Origin: Cepaea nemoralis
Taxonomy: Eukaryota > Mollusca > Gastropoda > Stylommatophora > Helicidae
Length of the DNA stretch: 64,000 nt
Direction: 5' to 3'
Assembly (NCBI GenBank): GCA_014155875.1
Contig: JACEFZ010002085.1
Span: 177,501-241,500 of the forward strand
The position numbers and the translations under genes are program-made. The notes under the pieces were generated by a model. The model was not told the origin of the DNA, searched no databases, and saw only the letters and a list, made by a program, of their open reading frames with translations. Shown piece after piece: positions 1 through 11,170 of this stretch (its first letter is position 1; the number at the start of each line of letters is the position of its first letter).

Positions 1-235
1 CCTACCTACTTACCTGTCAACCACCCTAACTGTCTACCTACTGAATACTTAGCTACATACCTACTAATCTACCTTTCTATCTAACTGCCTTTACCTTTCC
101 TCTGCCTACCTATCATTCGATCTGTCTGCCTGCATGCCTGTCTGGCTGATTATCTGTCTGTATATATTTGTCTGCATATCTTATATGTCTGTCTTTCTTT
201 CTGCATATACCCATGCTTGTATGTCTACGTCCATC
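1..235. repeat. Degenerate CTAC/CTGT tetranucleotide repeat
   Basis: CCTACCTACT-like units grade into CTGTCTG-like units. This is low-complexity pyrimidine-rich DNA with no coding signal; it begins before the window. Confidence 0.7.
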
Positions 236-579
236 TCTGATATGTACATTTTGAAATTGTATCCACTGATTTATTCATTCATGTTGAAACATACAAAGCT
301 GCACTGAAGACAGGTTTCAGACATGCTGTCCTCATAATTAATTAATCGTGGCTTCAAACTACTATCCATTGTAGTAAAAGTTGCCAATACAAGCTCGATG
401 TTTAGTTCTCAAACGTTTGCATTTTTTTTAACACATTCTAAACTATGATCAGGGTACTACAGCTCAATTATGTCACATTTCATTATAATGGATTGGGAGT
501 GTAGAAATTCGCAAGCATGCAGTATAGAATGGAAGGTGCGAAAACTGATACATGACAATTCGCGCCTAGGTCATGCAAT
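236..579. other. Unrecognised AT-rich stretch
   Basis: There is no ORF of note, no repeat with a partner elsewhere in the window, and no splice-bounded coding segment that I could support. Confidence 0.5.
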
Positions 580-777
580 CATCTATAAGCACGGCTCAGT
601 GCTAAGAGGTAAAAGACGTGCCTGGTGTTCATAGCGAAGGTTAATGGGTGGTGCTTAGTGCAGGAGAGCCTGGCGTATGATAGCATAACATACAGTATGA
701 GAATGGAGACGGAGGCAGGCACCGTGAAGTTCCTCTGGCTGGAAGACAAACATCACGCTCATGTCGTGATTGTAACT

Positions 778-1303
778 GCTTGCTTGTGTTCGCTGGCTGT
801 GAACTCCAGCGTAAAGTCCTGTATGCCGGATGAATACATCCTGTTGTTCAACATCAATGTGATGTCATACCGGACCTGAGGTTTGCGTGAGTATCCGTTG
901 TTCCATGTCTGGCTTATTGGTGTGCAGACTCGTGGTTCCTCGCCGGCTTTAGAGGAATCATCGATCCTACTGTTGTTAGGCTACCTAACAGCAGGTAGCC
1001 TAACGGCGCTGCCCGGGCAAAATTTCGAGTTAAAAATCTACCCAAAGTATTTCAGGATCCTCGCCGATGCAACGGAGTTCGTGCATTGAGCTGAGTTTCT
1101 CCAGACTCCGGTTTGAGTTAGGAGGAAAACGGAGCACTTATGGGTTAAACCGTGTGCTGTGATGTTGATCCGACTAAACTAAACTGTTGTTAGCCACCAG
1201 TCCCCGAAGGGAGCTGTTGCCCAGGACGCACGGCGTGGACGTGTCAGCAGGTCTTGGCCAGTATAGATCCCGGCCTTGGTGCCTTGGAAACACCTCTGCG
1301 TCC
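778..1303. mobile_element. 526-bp insertion with 13-bp target duplication
   Basis: It is bounded by exact CGTGATTGTAACT copies that split an RNase H reading frame. It itself contains a 204-bp repeat (980-1183) with its own 10-bp duplication. The outer element's family is not recognised. Confidence 0.65.
980..1183 (+). repeat. 204-bp dispersed repeat R1 with CTAAA-type tail
   Basis: Flanked by CTGTTGTTAG at 970-979 and 1184-1193. The interior (TTTCGAGTTAAAAATCTACC onward to GACTAAACTAAA) matches the reverse complement of 59190-59385 closely. It is a SINE or the 3' end of a LINE with a (CTAAA)n tail. It starts inside a perfect 12-bp-arm hairpin at 975-1004. Confidence 0.65.
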
Positions 1304-2159
1304 CGTGATTGTAACTCACTCACAGAGCATGCTGAGAAGGGTGAAGGCGGGAATGTTTCGTGCAGATTGGCATGCTTCAACTAATACAATCAAAGATAGG
1401 AAGCATCTGTTGGATCTTTTCCCCAGGGCATGCTCCTGTGTTGGGAAATTAGCAGAAGCACACATTGGATGGATTTGCGCCGTTGGGTGGGCTATTGGTA
1501 CACTATAAGCAGATGTGATCAGAGCTCTTTTGGATCATGTGTATAGTGTGGAAGTATAGATACATCGTCGTTGTCTGGACAGAATTGTGCTTCATCGAGT
1601 GGACAGAGAATCTGGCCGACACTCGGTAATCTGAATGAAAGCCAGGCGGACACATAATCAGATTTCAACTGGTACCATTACTGTTTTGTACTCTTCGCTG
1701 GTTGTTGAAGATGAGGACAGCACATATGGGGATGACCCGAGAGCTGGGATGACGGTTCTTAACTTATCTCAACTCAACTCATATGTCACCAACCTGTGCC
1801 GAGGTTTAAGAACCTTTTATCAGAATAGTGATGTTTAACTCAAAAAGTAGTATCTATAAAATACAGTAACGGTTTGAAACCTGTTTTAAGTCTACGGTTC
1901 ATTGCGTGGCAAAATACATTTTTGTCTGATGTCTGCAGTTTGTCAGTGGAATTGTTGGTGGGGGAAAAAAAAGAAAAAACAACTCTGGTGATGTGTCGGC
2001 ATTTAACCTAACCTTTCTTTGAGACAGCGAAATTTGGATTTTAACACTGCATTCGGAAAATATGCAATTAACGAACTTAAGAACAAACTTTAAAATTAAA
2101 AAAAAAAAAAAAACTTATGCAAAACAAATGTTAACAAAGTACTCTTTAAAATCGCCGCG

Positions 2160-2545
2160 CCATGTTGACCATATTTGGAGTTTATTGACAAGATCAAGAG
2201 CAATAGTAACACACGAAAGCCCTCTAGTTATTATATTCATTGAAGATCCTGTTATAGGTACACAAAGAAGTGCTCTGTAAATAGATCTGTTGCTTACCAA
2301 TGAACAAAATGACCATATTTGGAGTTTATTGAGGGGAAGGCGATAGAAATAAGTGAAAAACTTTAACTATGACAAACCATGAGGACCATATTTAGAGTTT
2401 ATTAACAAAATCAAGAGCAATAGTAATACATAAAAGCCCTATGTTTCTTATATACAAAGACGAGCTGTTCTTGATACACAAAGAAGTACTGTTCTTGATA
2501 CACAAAGAAGTACTGTGTAAATATCTTTGTTGCTTACCTATGCGC
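2160..2545 (+). repeat. Diverged direct duplication, about 150 bp per copy
   Basis: The block starting ACCATATTTGGAGTTTATTG at 2168 recurs from 2389, 220-225 bp downstream, including the AGATCAAGAGCAATAGTAA and TTGTTGCTTACC segments. The second copy carries an internal 27-bp doubling (GTTCTTGATACACAAAGAAG at 2468 and 2495). No function is visible. Confidence 0.6.
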
Positions 2546-2919
2546 GACAGAAAGGCATTGGCCTCACTAAACTTCCATGATGAATATGACCTTCACCTGT
2601 GGTTTGTGTCGGAGTGTTATTCCAAGGTGGAGGCAAGCAATGAAGTGTAATCTCCCCTGGGATGCGCAGAAAACGTATGTTTGGGCTTGAAAAAATAACA
2701 CCGCTGTGTGTGGGATAAAAGTAGAGATGAACAATTACAGAGCAAATGGATCGGATAAAAATTAGGATACAGTGCCACAGACTATACAAGAAACGAAACT
2801 AATAAACGGCAAATGTATTAACTTTGGCAGGCACTATTTATTTATATGCGGCAACTGTTCTCATTTGTTTAGTCTATCGGTTTTCTGTATAGACGCTAGT
2901 GCTGGACAATACGTATTTA

Positions 2920-3200
2920 AATGGTGGAGACGCTGGCGGCAGCAAAGATGTGGTATTTTAGAAAAATATTGAGAATATCGTGGACCGAGAATAAAACACC
3001 CGTATAGGTTCTAAGAGAAGCAGGTGTTAGTAGGGCACTTATCAAAACAAGGGAAAAGACAAATTTAATGGATGACTTACCCACAAAAGCGAGAAAGAGA
3101 AATTAGTCTTGTATGGGAAAATACCAGGCAAGGAGACAGGGGAAGACAGAGAAGAGTGTATGTGGCAAGCATAAAACACGGGGCAATAAATAATAAAACA
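2920..3200 (+). mobile_element. RTE-like LINE C-terminal fragment, decayed
   Basis: The + strand reads AAAKMWYFRKILRISWTENK then VLREAGVSRALIKTREKTN, matching the W-F-R-K-M-x-R-I-x-W-T segment of the other LINE copies (10431, 27601). A stop and frameshifts follow. Only the C-terminal domain after the RT remains. Confidence 0.6.
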
Positions 3201-3439
3201 AGCAGCACCAGCTTCATTAAAATAGCAAATGACAGTGAGGGTTGCAGTGTGGTGATCACCAATTCCTGCTCCAGGCTCCAGGCCAGAGATCTGAAGTCTG
3301 TCTAATTTCATCTATCTTAGCAACGGTAAAATAAAAATAAACGGTCCTATATAATTTATTTATATGACGCCCTTTTCGTGATACTGAAACAGATAAGAGA
3401 AAAACAAGCGGGTTCTGATACGTAAGTCATGTTACACGT

Positions 3440-3700
3440 ATAAAATGCAACGCTAATCTGTGCCATTACAAGAAAACAAGTAAATGTATGTAAAGGACAC
3501 TGTTACAAGTAGATTATGTATAGAACTGTTGTGATCTACGCCGTCATAAGTAGATTATGCATAGAAGAATGCCGAACTAAGCCGTAACAAGTAAATGTAT
3601 GTATAGAACGATGCTGAACTAAGTCGTCATAAGTAGCTTATGTATAGAACAGTATTGATCTATACTATTACAATGAAGCAAGTAAATTTATGTACAGCTT
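3440..3700. repeat. Imperfect minisatellite, about 50-bp units
   Basis: Degenerate units of the type CAAGTAGATTATGTATAGAA recur about every 50-60 bp, then merge into the cleaner 40-bp array. Confidence 0.55.
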
Positions 3701-4180
3701 AATGTCGATTTATAAGTCTGATGTATGCAACTGTGAATATTTATGTCATGTATACGTTTGATGTACACAAATGTGAATATTTATGTCATGTATAAGTCTG
3801 ATGTATACAACTGTGAATATTTATGTCATGTATAAGTCTGATGTACAAAAATGTGAATATTTATGTCATATATAAGTCTGATGTACAAAAATGTGAATAT
3901 TTATGTCATATATAAGTCTGATGTACAAAAATGTGAATATTTATGTCATATATAAGTCATATGTAAACAAATGTGAATATGTATGTCATGTATAAGTCTG
4001 ATGTACACAAATGTGAATAGTTATGTCATATATAAGTCTGATGTACACAAATGTGAATATTTATGTCATGTATAAGTTTGATGTTACAAAATGTGAATAT
4101 TTATGTCTTGTATAACTCTGATGTACACAAATGTGAATAGTATGTCTTGTAAACATCTAATGTACACAAATGTGAATTCT
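3700..4180. repeat. 40-bp minisatellite, about 12 copies
   Basis: The unit begins TTATGTCATGTATAAGTCTG and continues with ATGTACACAAATGTGAATAT. The period is exactly 40 through most of the array, with small indels at the 3' end. Confidence 0.9.
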
Positions 4181-4486
4181 CGTTAGTGCTAAAGAGTTCG
4201 TGCACTGCGGTGAGATTCTCTTTGTGCCATCTACGAGTGATGACTGCAAATAATAACATAATTAAGTGATTCCTCTCCATGAAAAATAACTCCTGGAGCA
4301 GAAGCTATGGGTCTTTAATGTGCCCGGACCATCACAGAGTTGCAAGGAGGTATTGGTAGCCATTCTCTTCCTCTCTTAGCGGACGATGTTCGCAGGTGTT
4401 CAACCCACTTCCAACCTCGCTCATGACATCATCAACGTAGCCAAAACCGATCCTTTGCAAACCTGATATTCTATTCTCAAAAAGTC

Positions 4487-4725
4487 GGGATTAGAGGAAG
4501 CACTAGACAACATACAAACTGAAAGCTATAGTTACCGACCGGGATTCGAACCTGTCACATTCAAATGACGACAGCGCTTCGCTGCAGGGCGTTTAATTGA
4601 TCATGCGTCAAAGTACACTTGTTCCTGCAGCGAGGAGCTGTCTTAATTTGGAGATGACAGGTTAAAATCCATGTCGGTAACTGAAGCTTTCACTTTTTAT
4701 GTTGTCTAGTGCGTCCTCTAGTCCC
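4487..4725. repeat. Imperfect 100-bp inverted repeat of tRNA-like SINE units
   Basis: Arm 1 (4487-4588) and the reverse complement of arm 2 (4624-4725) align along their whole length, sharing CACTAGACAACATA, GTTACCGAC and CGCTGCAGG. Read on the minus strand, arm 1 carries GGTTCGAATCCC, a pol III B box. So two SINE heads face each other across a 35-bp spacer. Confidence 0.7.
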
Positions 4726-4886
4726 TACTTTTTTCTCCCTCTACTTCTATGAGTGCCAAACAATACGTTATGTTTATTTATGAACTGTCTTAGTGGCCTC
4801 AAGTGTTTCCCCAACTGATATTCTCAACTAGGAATGAATTTTTTGTAACCCGGCAACCACGACTAATTCTGCAAATTCATATATAT

Positions 4887-5321
4887 AATTGATTATTTGG
4901 TTGTTTCGGGATTTGAAATTTAAATATTGAGCACAACCCACTACTGGCAACGCCGATCGCATTCCGGCACGAACCTAAGGCCTATCCACGTCATGGAAGC
5001 ACTATACTCGAGTTTCGCCCTCGTTTGAGCTCGTCAGTAGTGCATATCCTTGACCGGATCCGGAAACAAGCCCCGGATCACGCGTGTGAAGCGGGTGTGT
5101 AACCACGCAGCACACACTGGACACGCCAAATTATCACACCGGAATACCACAACGCTACCCATCGTAGGCTATGCTCAAGATTGCCCAATCGCCGCGACTG
5201 ACGTCCGTCAATCGATGTGGACCCGAACGATCAGGACTTCTCACTGGCAAGGAACACCAGGCCTCCTAAATCCAGTGAGCAATGATAAAATTGATTATTT
5301 GGTTGTTTCGGGATTTGAAAT
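4887..5321. repeat. 33-bp exact direct repeat flanking a GC-richer segment
   Basis: The 33 bases at 4887-4919 (containing GATTATTTGGTTGTTTCGGG) recur identically at 5289-5321. The 369 bp between are clearly more GC-rich than the surroundings and hold no recognisable protein. They end 50 bp before the first visible exon. Confidence 0.7.
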
Positions 5322-5371
5322 CGGGATTTTGAGTCATACATATAACTCTATTTGCTATAATTATATTTCAG

Positions 5372-5527
5372 CTCCTAACAATAGACAAACTGCAGAAGGA
5401 GCGGGACATGGACAAACAGATCATAGACGGAATCCAGAAGAACTTTAACCTGGTCAAGGATTCATATACAGAAGAGCTTCTAAGATCTCAAGAGGATAAA
5501 GCGGCTCTCCGAAGATATGTTAAAGAG
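5372..5527 (+). CDS. Coiled-coil gene, first visible exon (52 codons)
   Basis: The acceptor is a TATATTTCAG tract ending at 5371 and the donor is GTATTA at 5528, which is weak but usable. The reading starts LLTIDKLQKERDMDKQ and ends LRRYVKE, is phase 0 at both ends, and is strongly charged with a heptad-like leucine pattern, so coiled coil is likely. It joins in frame to the exon at 11464. A 33-bp direct repeat ends only 50 bp upstream of this exon (5289-5321). Confidence 0.75.
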
Positions 5528-5832
5528 GTATTACCATGCTTCATATTGTACACAATATTGCATCCGCTTGTTCTGGTGTCTAGGGAATCACGGTTACGTT
5601 GTGGCTAACCAGGTTGAGTGGCATCTTGCGGTCTTGACAGGCCAAAATTCCATCACAATGACTGGGCAGAGCTTCAGAGAAACATATGGTGCCCAAACGA
5701 CATGTTCCCTCTCTCGGTCTTGCCTTGTGTTTTCCAGAGGAATGGGTAACCAATACGTCTGGCACAAGGTTGGCTGCAGACGCTGGCCTAACAAGGTTGA
5801 ACTACTAGGCAATTTTACGTTCAGTTGTTTGC

Positions 5833-6090
5833 CATTGCTTCTGAAGGAAAAGTCAACGTGTAAGTTCAACTGGACGGTGTGGGGAACGATCCGTCATAGA
5901 CAGAAATAAATGACACGTCTTTGTCAGTTAGTGTGACAATGTTTGGAACTGAAGTTGTTGTAACCAAGTTGTTGAAATAGAAAGCTAGCCAACTGTAGAT
6001 ATACAACAATGCCAATGAAGTATAAAGCCATTACCCTCTTTGGACAAAAATCATCTTCAAAATATTATCCTATTTGTGGATGACTCGGTC
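5833..6090 (+). repeat. Dispersed repeat R2 (copy 1)
   Basis: This sequence (AACGATCCGTCATAGACAGA, later TTGTGGATGACTCGGTCACA) matches the reverse complement of 52980-53243 over about 255 bp. A SINE S2 core in reverse orientation precedes it (about 5795-5840). The family is unknown. Confidence 0.7.
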
Positions 6091-6190
6091 ACAGGATTAA
6101 TAATCTCAGTCAGGCAATGGACCCTAATATAACTTATCCACTGAGGTTAAAACGGGGTAGGAGTAATGGTATAATGGAATTGGAAAAGTT

Positions 6191-6330
6191 GTGGATAGAC
6201 ACACGCCTACCGGCCTAGTGGCCATGGGTAGTGGCTAGACACGTGCCTGCCGGTCCGGTGGTCATGGGTAGTGGCTAGACACGCGCCTGCAGGTCAGGTG
6301 GTCAAGAGTTCGATCCGTATCAGAGCTGAC
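6191..6330 (+). repeat. Triplicated tRNA-like SINE head
   Basis: A 40-bp unit beginning TAGACACGYGCCTGC occurs three times in tandem. Only the third copy runs on into AGTTCGATCCG, a pol III B-box-like sequence. It looks like a SINE whose A-box region has been tandemly amplified. Confidence 0.5.
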
Positions 6331-7150
6331 TTAGTCTGCTGTCAGGGTCTTACTTTATACTAACAGTGGCTCGTGTTCACTAACAGGAGTGAAACAATCA
6401 TACACAAAGAATGATTGTACTCAGACACGCGGTAACGTAACTAAAACACTTTAATCACATAAACCACTCTCCTCAACGGCATTCATATAATGGTGCGCTC
6501 ACAATTAGTGAAAATGCCATTACAAATATATATATGCAATACACAAGTTCATAGATGAATGGAACAAAGCACTCCCCACTCCCCAAACAGAATCTACTAA
6601 ACATACAGGCTTTCTCACATCGACCATAGAATAATACACGAATACACGCAACACTTTCTCTCATGTCCGTCCTGTCTCGAAGTCCTGAATCAGTCTGAGC
6701 TAACGCCGATGATTCTCGTTAGCCCTTGGCTTCTAGTCGCCGTGCGCTTCGTGCGTCACGCTGACCACTGGGCATCAACTGCGTAGTAGCTGCCCGTCGG
6801 GTTCATCGTCGTGCTTGTCCATCACCTACAGGCGATGGAGATTCTGACACTGCTACGTTGTTCCAGCCTAAAATGTGTACCGAAAATGTCTAAAGAAGTA
6901 AAGGCGGCCGGCATGATACTGACAAACATACACTGGGTGCCGATTGGTCTATAAAACCACGGGTCTAGCGCTGTATGGCCAGTGCGCCTTCAGGCAGTTC
7001 AAAGGGTAATTTAGTTTTGTTTTTTATTTCAGGTATTTCATTGTGACATCCATATTCTGTTAGATGATTGGCTATGCTGAGTATGTGAAAATGTAAGGAC
7101 AATGACTTATATATATTGCCACCTTGCCGTCTTGACAGACGATAATTTGT
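6331..7150. other. Unrecognised sequence
   Basis: I see no exon with matching splice phase, no LINE frame and no partner repeat. Bases 6700-6860 are GC-richer but show no ORF or family resemblance. Confidence 0.4.
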
Positions 7151-8815
7151 TACATTGTGCTTCAAAAAAGGCATAGTAACTACAACCCATGCTCCCAATG
7201 TGCATTATCAATGCCTGTATCAATCATGTCCCGCTTACAACCATCTTTGTATCGTAGTAGAGGCCGATCCTGAGATCTCCTACCCGTCTGTAATTCACCA
7301 AAAAAGATGTCCTTTGGTATTCTACCATCATCCATCCTCCTAACGTGTCCTATCCATCTATGTCTACGAAGACTGAGCATAGAACAAACCGTCACACAAC
7401 CTGATCTTTCCAATACTTCGGTATTTGTGATTTTGCCTTGCCACTTAATACCAAGTATTCTTCGCAGACACCGCATATGAGAGCTGTTAAAACGTTTCTC
7501 TTGATGCGAGTAAGTTTACCAGGCTTCACTGCCATAATGAAGAGTACTAAGGACGCAGGCTTGATAGACAAGGACTTTTGTTTTTGGCAGTAAGTTTCCT
7601 GTTCTCCCAGAATCTTTTTATTAACCTGTTCATTGTTGTTGCTACCTTACCAATCCTGATATTGATTTCCCGATCTAGGGATAATTTGCTATTTACATCT
7701 GATCCTAGATATGTAAAATGGTCTACTATCTCCAGTTCGGCGTCTTCAATAAAGATTGATGGTACCCCATTTGCACCTTGTGACATAATCTGTGGCTTCT
7801 TTTTCCTAATTGTTAAACCAAATTCAGAACAAGCATTGGAGAATGCAGATAGTAGACGTTGGTAATTCTTCTTCAGAGTGCATCATAATTGCAGCATCAT
7901 CTGCAAACTGCAACTCTCTAATCGATACCCTTCTAATTTTGGTCTTGGCTTTCAATCGCTGAGCATTGTAGAGTCCGCCATCTGAGCATGAGTGATTGTA
8001 TATACTACCATCCTGATCATGAAAGGCATACTTCGGTAGAAGTGAAAAGTATATTCCAAAGAGGGGGGAGCTAGTACACAACCTTGCTTAATTCCACTCT
8101 TGATTTCAAGCTCTTCTGAAGTTGCACCATCAAACTTGATTATACCCTTCATGCCTATGTGGAACGATTCCACAATGGACAGAACCGTTGTTGGGAAGCC
8201 AATCTTCTTTAGTGCCTTGAACAGACCCTCACGACTGACCAAATCAAATGCCTTAGTGAGGTAGATGAAGGCAATAAACAGTGGCTGATTCTATCCACAG
8301 CATTTTTCTTGCATTTGTCGCAATGAGAATATTACATCAATGGTAGACCGGTTCTTTCGGTAGCAAAATTATGATTCGGGGTAGATCGATCTCCCAGGAC
8401 TTAAAGTCTGCGCAGAAAAATTCTGACAAATACTTTCCCAACAATACACAGAAGTGAGATACCCCTATAGTTGTTACAGTCGCTCCGATAGCCCTTGTTC
8501 TTGTACAGTGTTATGATTCTTGAGTCTTTGAAATCCTGTGGGACTTGTCCTTCTCGCCAGCATAGCTCTATTAGCTGGTGGATCTGTAGAGTGAGTGTGT
8601 CTTGCCCACTCCTGATAACCTCTATTGGAATCCCATCCTTACTGGAGCCTTGCCAGATGCAAGTTCATTAATAGCACACTTAACTTCTGTAATGGTGGGA
8701 AGTGTATTCAGGTGGTCAAGAGTTGGCAGGGCCTCTATGGCGTTGAGGGCATCATCCACTAGTTTGGCGGGTATGCGGGTAGACAGGTGGGAGTCTTCGT
8801 AGTGATTTAGCTTTT
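7150..8815 (-). mobile_element. Decayed LINE (endonuclease/RT type), RT to C-terminus
   Basis: Minus-strand frames give, from RT to C-terminus: NYRGISLL-like residues near 8480, KKIGFPTTVLSIVESFHIGM then GIKQGCVLAP (RT, near 8100-8200), ELQFADDAAIM (about 7880-7920, FADD catalytic motif), FTYLGSDVNSKLSLDREINI (about 7700) and RRHRWIGHVRRMDDGRIPKD (about 7330). Several frameshifts and stops separate them. The order is that of an RTE-like or related LINE. The N-terminal endonuclease is not seen. Confidence 0.8.
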
Positions 8816-9039
8816 AATTATACTTACTATCTTGTTTTGACATTATTCACTCCAAATGTTATTTAGCCTACTCCCAGTCTTTCGTTTTCACTTTGTCTAC
8901 TAACTATTCTCAGGCCAGGTACTTATTTGTTGTGTGATATTGTATGCCTGCATGTGGTGACTTGGGCTGAAATGCTAAATTACAGGAACTTAGATATGTT
9001 GAAACGTCGACCTCTGATATGATAATGACGTGGTGTTTT

Positions 9040-9290
9040 TATCAAAAAGCTAATTCAGTCAGTGAAAGAACAAAGTGAAGAAAATTATCTATATCTCAAT
9101 GCAGCAAAATCAAAGATAACGACAATCGATAAAACACATATCGCAGCAGATATATTTACTAGCGGAGAGAAAATACAGAAAGTGTCTAGCTTATAATATT
9201 TAAGTTTTCTTCTGCTGGCGGGTGATGAATACGTCAAGGCAGAAATTGAAAGAAAAACATTTCGCTTCAAAACTAAATAAACAAACATTT
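9040..9290 (+). mobile_element. LINE RT fragment, short
   Basis: The + strand reads KLIQSVKEQSEENYLYLNAA then KSKITTIDKT, the segment that follows the FADD motif in RTE-like elements, and then KIQKVSSLIFKFSSAGDEY. It is open for about 75 codons with one doubtful shift, and truncated at both ends. Confidence 0.5.
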
Positions 9291-9481
9291 GCGGACGTTG
9301 GATATTCATGGCGGTTAGAAAGTATGCATACGCCTTTGAATATAAATCTTACAGAAGAGTTTCAACAAGTAATTTGACTGGAAGAAAAACAAACATTAAC
9401 AGATTCAGTGCCAAGCAAAGAGTAGGTTTGGACTAAACATAAATAAGAGAAGCAAAGGCTGCAGCAGGATATAAGAATGGT

Positions 9482-9887
9482 AAATATAAACAGTTAAGGA
9501 TGTGTAGCTCCTGCGAAAAGATGAGAGAGAAAGAATACCTTTCTAAACCGAAATGAACCCAACTTGTGTGCCTTCTTGACAACGAAGCAGATGTGTTTTA
9601 ATAATATTTTATAATTTTATTTTTTTGTCTTTAGATCTGTTTGTGTTATCCCGTCCCTTATGAAGATTTATATAATCGAAACGTCGTTTGTTGTGTCCTA
9701 GAGTATTTATTTTTATTTTATTATTATATTATTATATATATTATTATTGTGTCATTGTTTTGGTGATTTTCACTCTGTGATCTATTTTCACCTTTAGAGT
9801 GTCCTTTTTAAGGTATGTACACTGTGTCCGTGTTTAGTATGTCTCATCTTTTCGCAGGAGCTACACATATTTAACTGTTTATATTTC
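9482..9887. repeat. Inverted repeat, about 45-bp arms, 315-bp loop
   Basis: The arm at 9482-9526 (containing GTGTAGCTCCTGCGAAAAGA) recurs inverted at 9842-9887 with about three differences. The loop contains TCGAAACGTCG at about 9677 after CTTATGAAG, resembling a degenerate hammerhead core. A related GAAACGTCGAC lies at 9000-9010. Confidence 0.65.
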
Positions 9888-10239
9888 CCAAACATAAATG
9901 GATGGCGGAAAATGTGAAGTAAGAGTATATCACGGTTGTAATATGGTAGTAGACATATTTTATTATATATCAAATTAAATGGGGTTGCATAGGGGAAACT
10001 ACTGTATTGATTTTTAATTACAGTTTGATTTATAAGCCCATGGCAGTTACAGAAAGTTCAAATAAGACGATGTATCAGCCCGTGGCATTTAATCAGTTAA
10101 TAACTTGATTTTGAAGAAAATCGGTTTTTAAGAAAAACAAACATTAGGAAAATGAAATAATGAGGACATGTGAATATGCGTGAAAGTCTGGAAATGATAA
10201 TAATTATGGAGGGAAATTATGTGCGTTTGCTAGCTTTGA

Positions 10240-10430
10240 ACTGAAGCGAAGTCCATTCAAGTGCTGCTACTTTTAGAGCACTGGACTGATTTTTTTGCGT
10301 GGATTAGCTTTCCCTATCACCAGTGTCCCTCGCCATCAGAAGAATCCACTCCGACTTCTGAGGTACTTGTAATTTACTCCCCCAGTTCTAGGACGAGAAA
10401 TGAACATTTTAGCCCAGCTGACCGGTTTAG
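10240..10430 (-). mobile_element. SINE S1 (3' part), split by a LINE insertion
   Basis: Reverse orientation of the S1 consensus seen at 61479-61740, including the TACAAGTACCTCAGAAGT and GCGAGGGACACTGGT(G)AT-type segments. The head of the same SINE continues at 11171-11246 beyond an inserted LINE. Confidence 0.75.
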
Positions 10431-11159
10431 TAGATGCGATTGTTACTCACAGTGAACAACTAGGGTTAGAATTAAATTGTAAAAAGACACAGATTATGGT
10501 CGTCACTAGGAAGGACGAAATACCACAATGTAATATACAAGTAAATGGGAATATTCTTCAACAAGTGAGCAGGTACAATTATCTCGGAACAGTAATAACA
10601 TCTGATGGGAGATGCCTTGAAGAGATTAGAACAAGAATCGCCATGGCAAAAGTAGCCTTTAGCAAGATGAAAAACATATTGACCAATAAAAAGATGTCAA
10701 TTGAAACGAGAAAAAGAGTGTTGAGATGCTACATTGAACCTGTACTTTTATATGGATGTGAAGCGTGGACAATGAGCAGTCAGGCTGAAAAACATCTGAT
10801 GGCTGTAGAGATGTGGTTTCTGAGGAAAATGCAAAGAATACCATGGACAGCCAGAAAGACCAATGAACAAGTCCTTCAAGAAACAAATGAAGATCGGCAA
10901 TTAATTAGAGAAATTAGACGTAGACAGTCAAAATTTTTTGGGCATGTTATGAGAAGAAATGGATTGGAGAATTTGGTGACAACTGGTAAGATCGAGGGGA
11001 ACAGACCAAGGGGAAGACCTAGAAGCAAGTACCTGGATGGCTTGGCCTTGTGGCATGGTCGAGACAGAAACACGGAGCTGATCCACGACTCTGGTGATCG
11101 AGTGAGATGGCAGAACATGACCGCCCACGCTTACCGGCATGGCACATGATGGATGGATG
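10431..11159 (+). mobile_element. RTE-like LINE, 5'-truncated copy with target duplication
   Basis: Open for about 240 codons from the end of the RT palm (HSEQLGLELNCKKTQIMVVT) through VSRYNYLGTVITSDGRCLEE, YGCEAWTMSS and FFGHVMRRNGLE to RHGT, then TGA and a GATGGATGGATGG tail. Flanked by GACCGGTTTAG at 10420-10430 and 11160-11170. The inserted 729 bp split a SINE. It lacks the endonuclease and the RT core, so it is a dead-on-arrival copy. Confidence 0.9.
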
Positions 11160-11170
11160 GACCGGTTTAG

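Larger units (their letters stand above)
580..1775 (+). mobile_element. I-like LINE 3' fragment (RNase H), decayed and interrupted
   Basis: The RNase H region is readable as FIAKVNGWCLVQESLAYDS up to VIVT, then resumes at 1304 as VIVTHSQSMLRRVKAGMF, and later MKARRTHNQISTGTITV. These segments match in order the better copy at 15115-15789 (FIAKANGRCLGQESLAYDT, VIVTDSESMLTRV, ARRTYNQIATGTISV). Bases 778-1303 are an insertion flanked by the 13-bp duplication CGTGATTGTAACT (765-777 and 1304-1316). Frameshifts and missing catalytic residues mark it as inactive. Confidence 0.75.

Noticed and set aside
8996..9040. Intact hammerhead ribozyme
   Set aside because: GAAACGTC is present but the CTGATGA core is interrupted (CTGATATGA).
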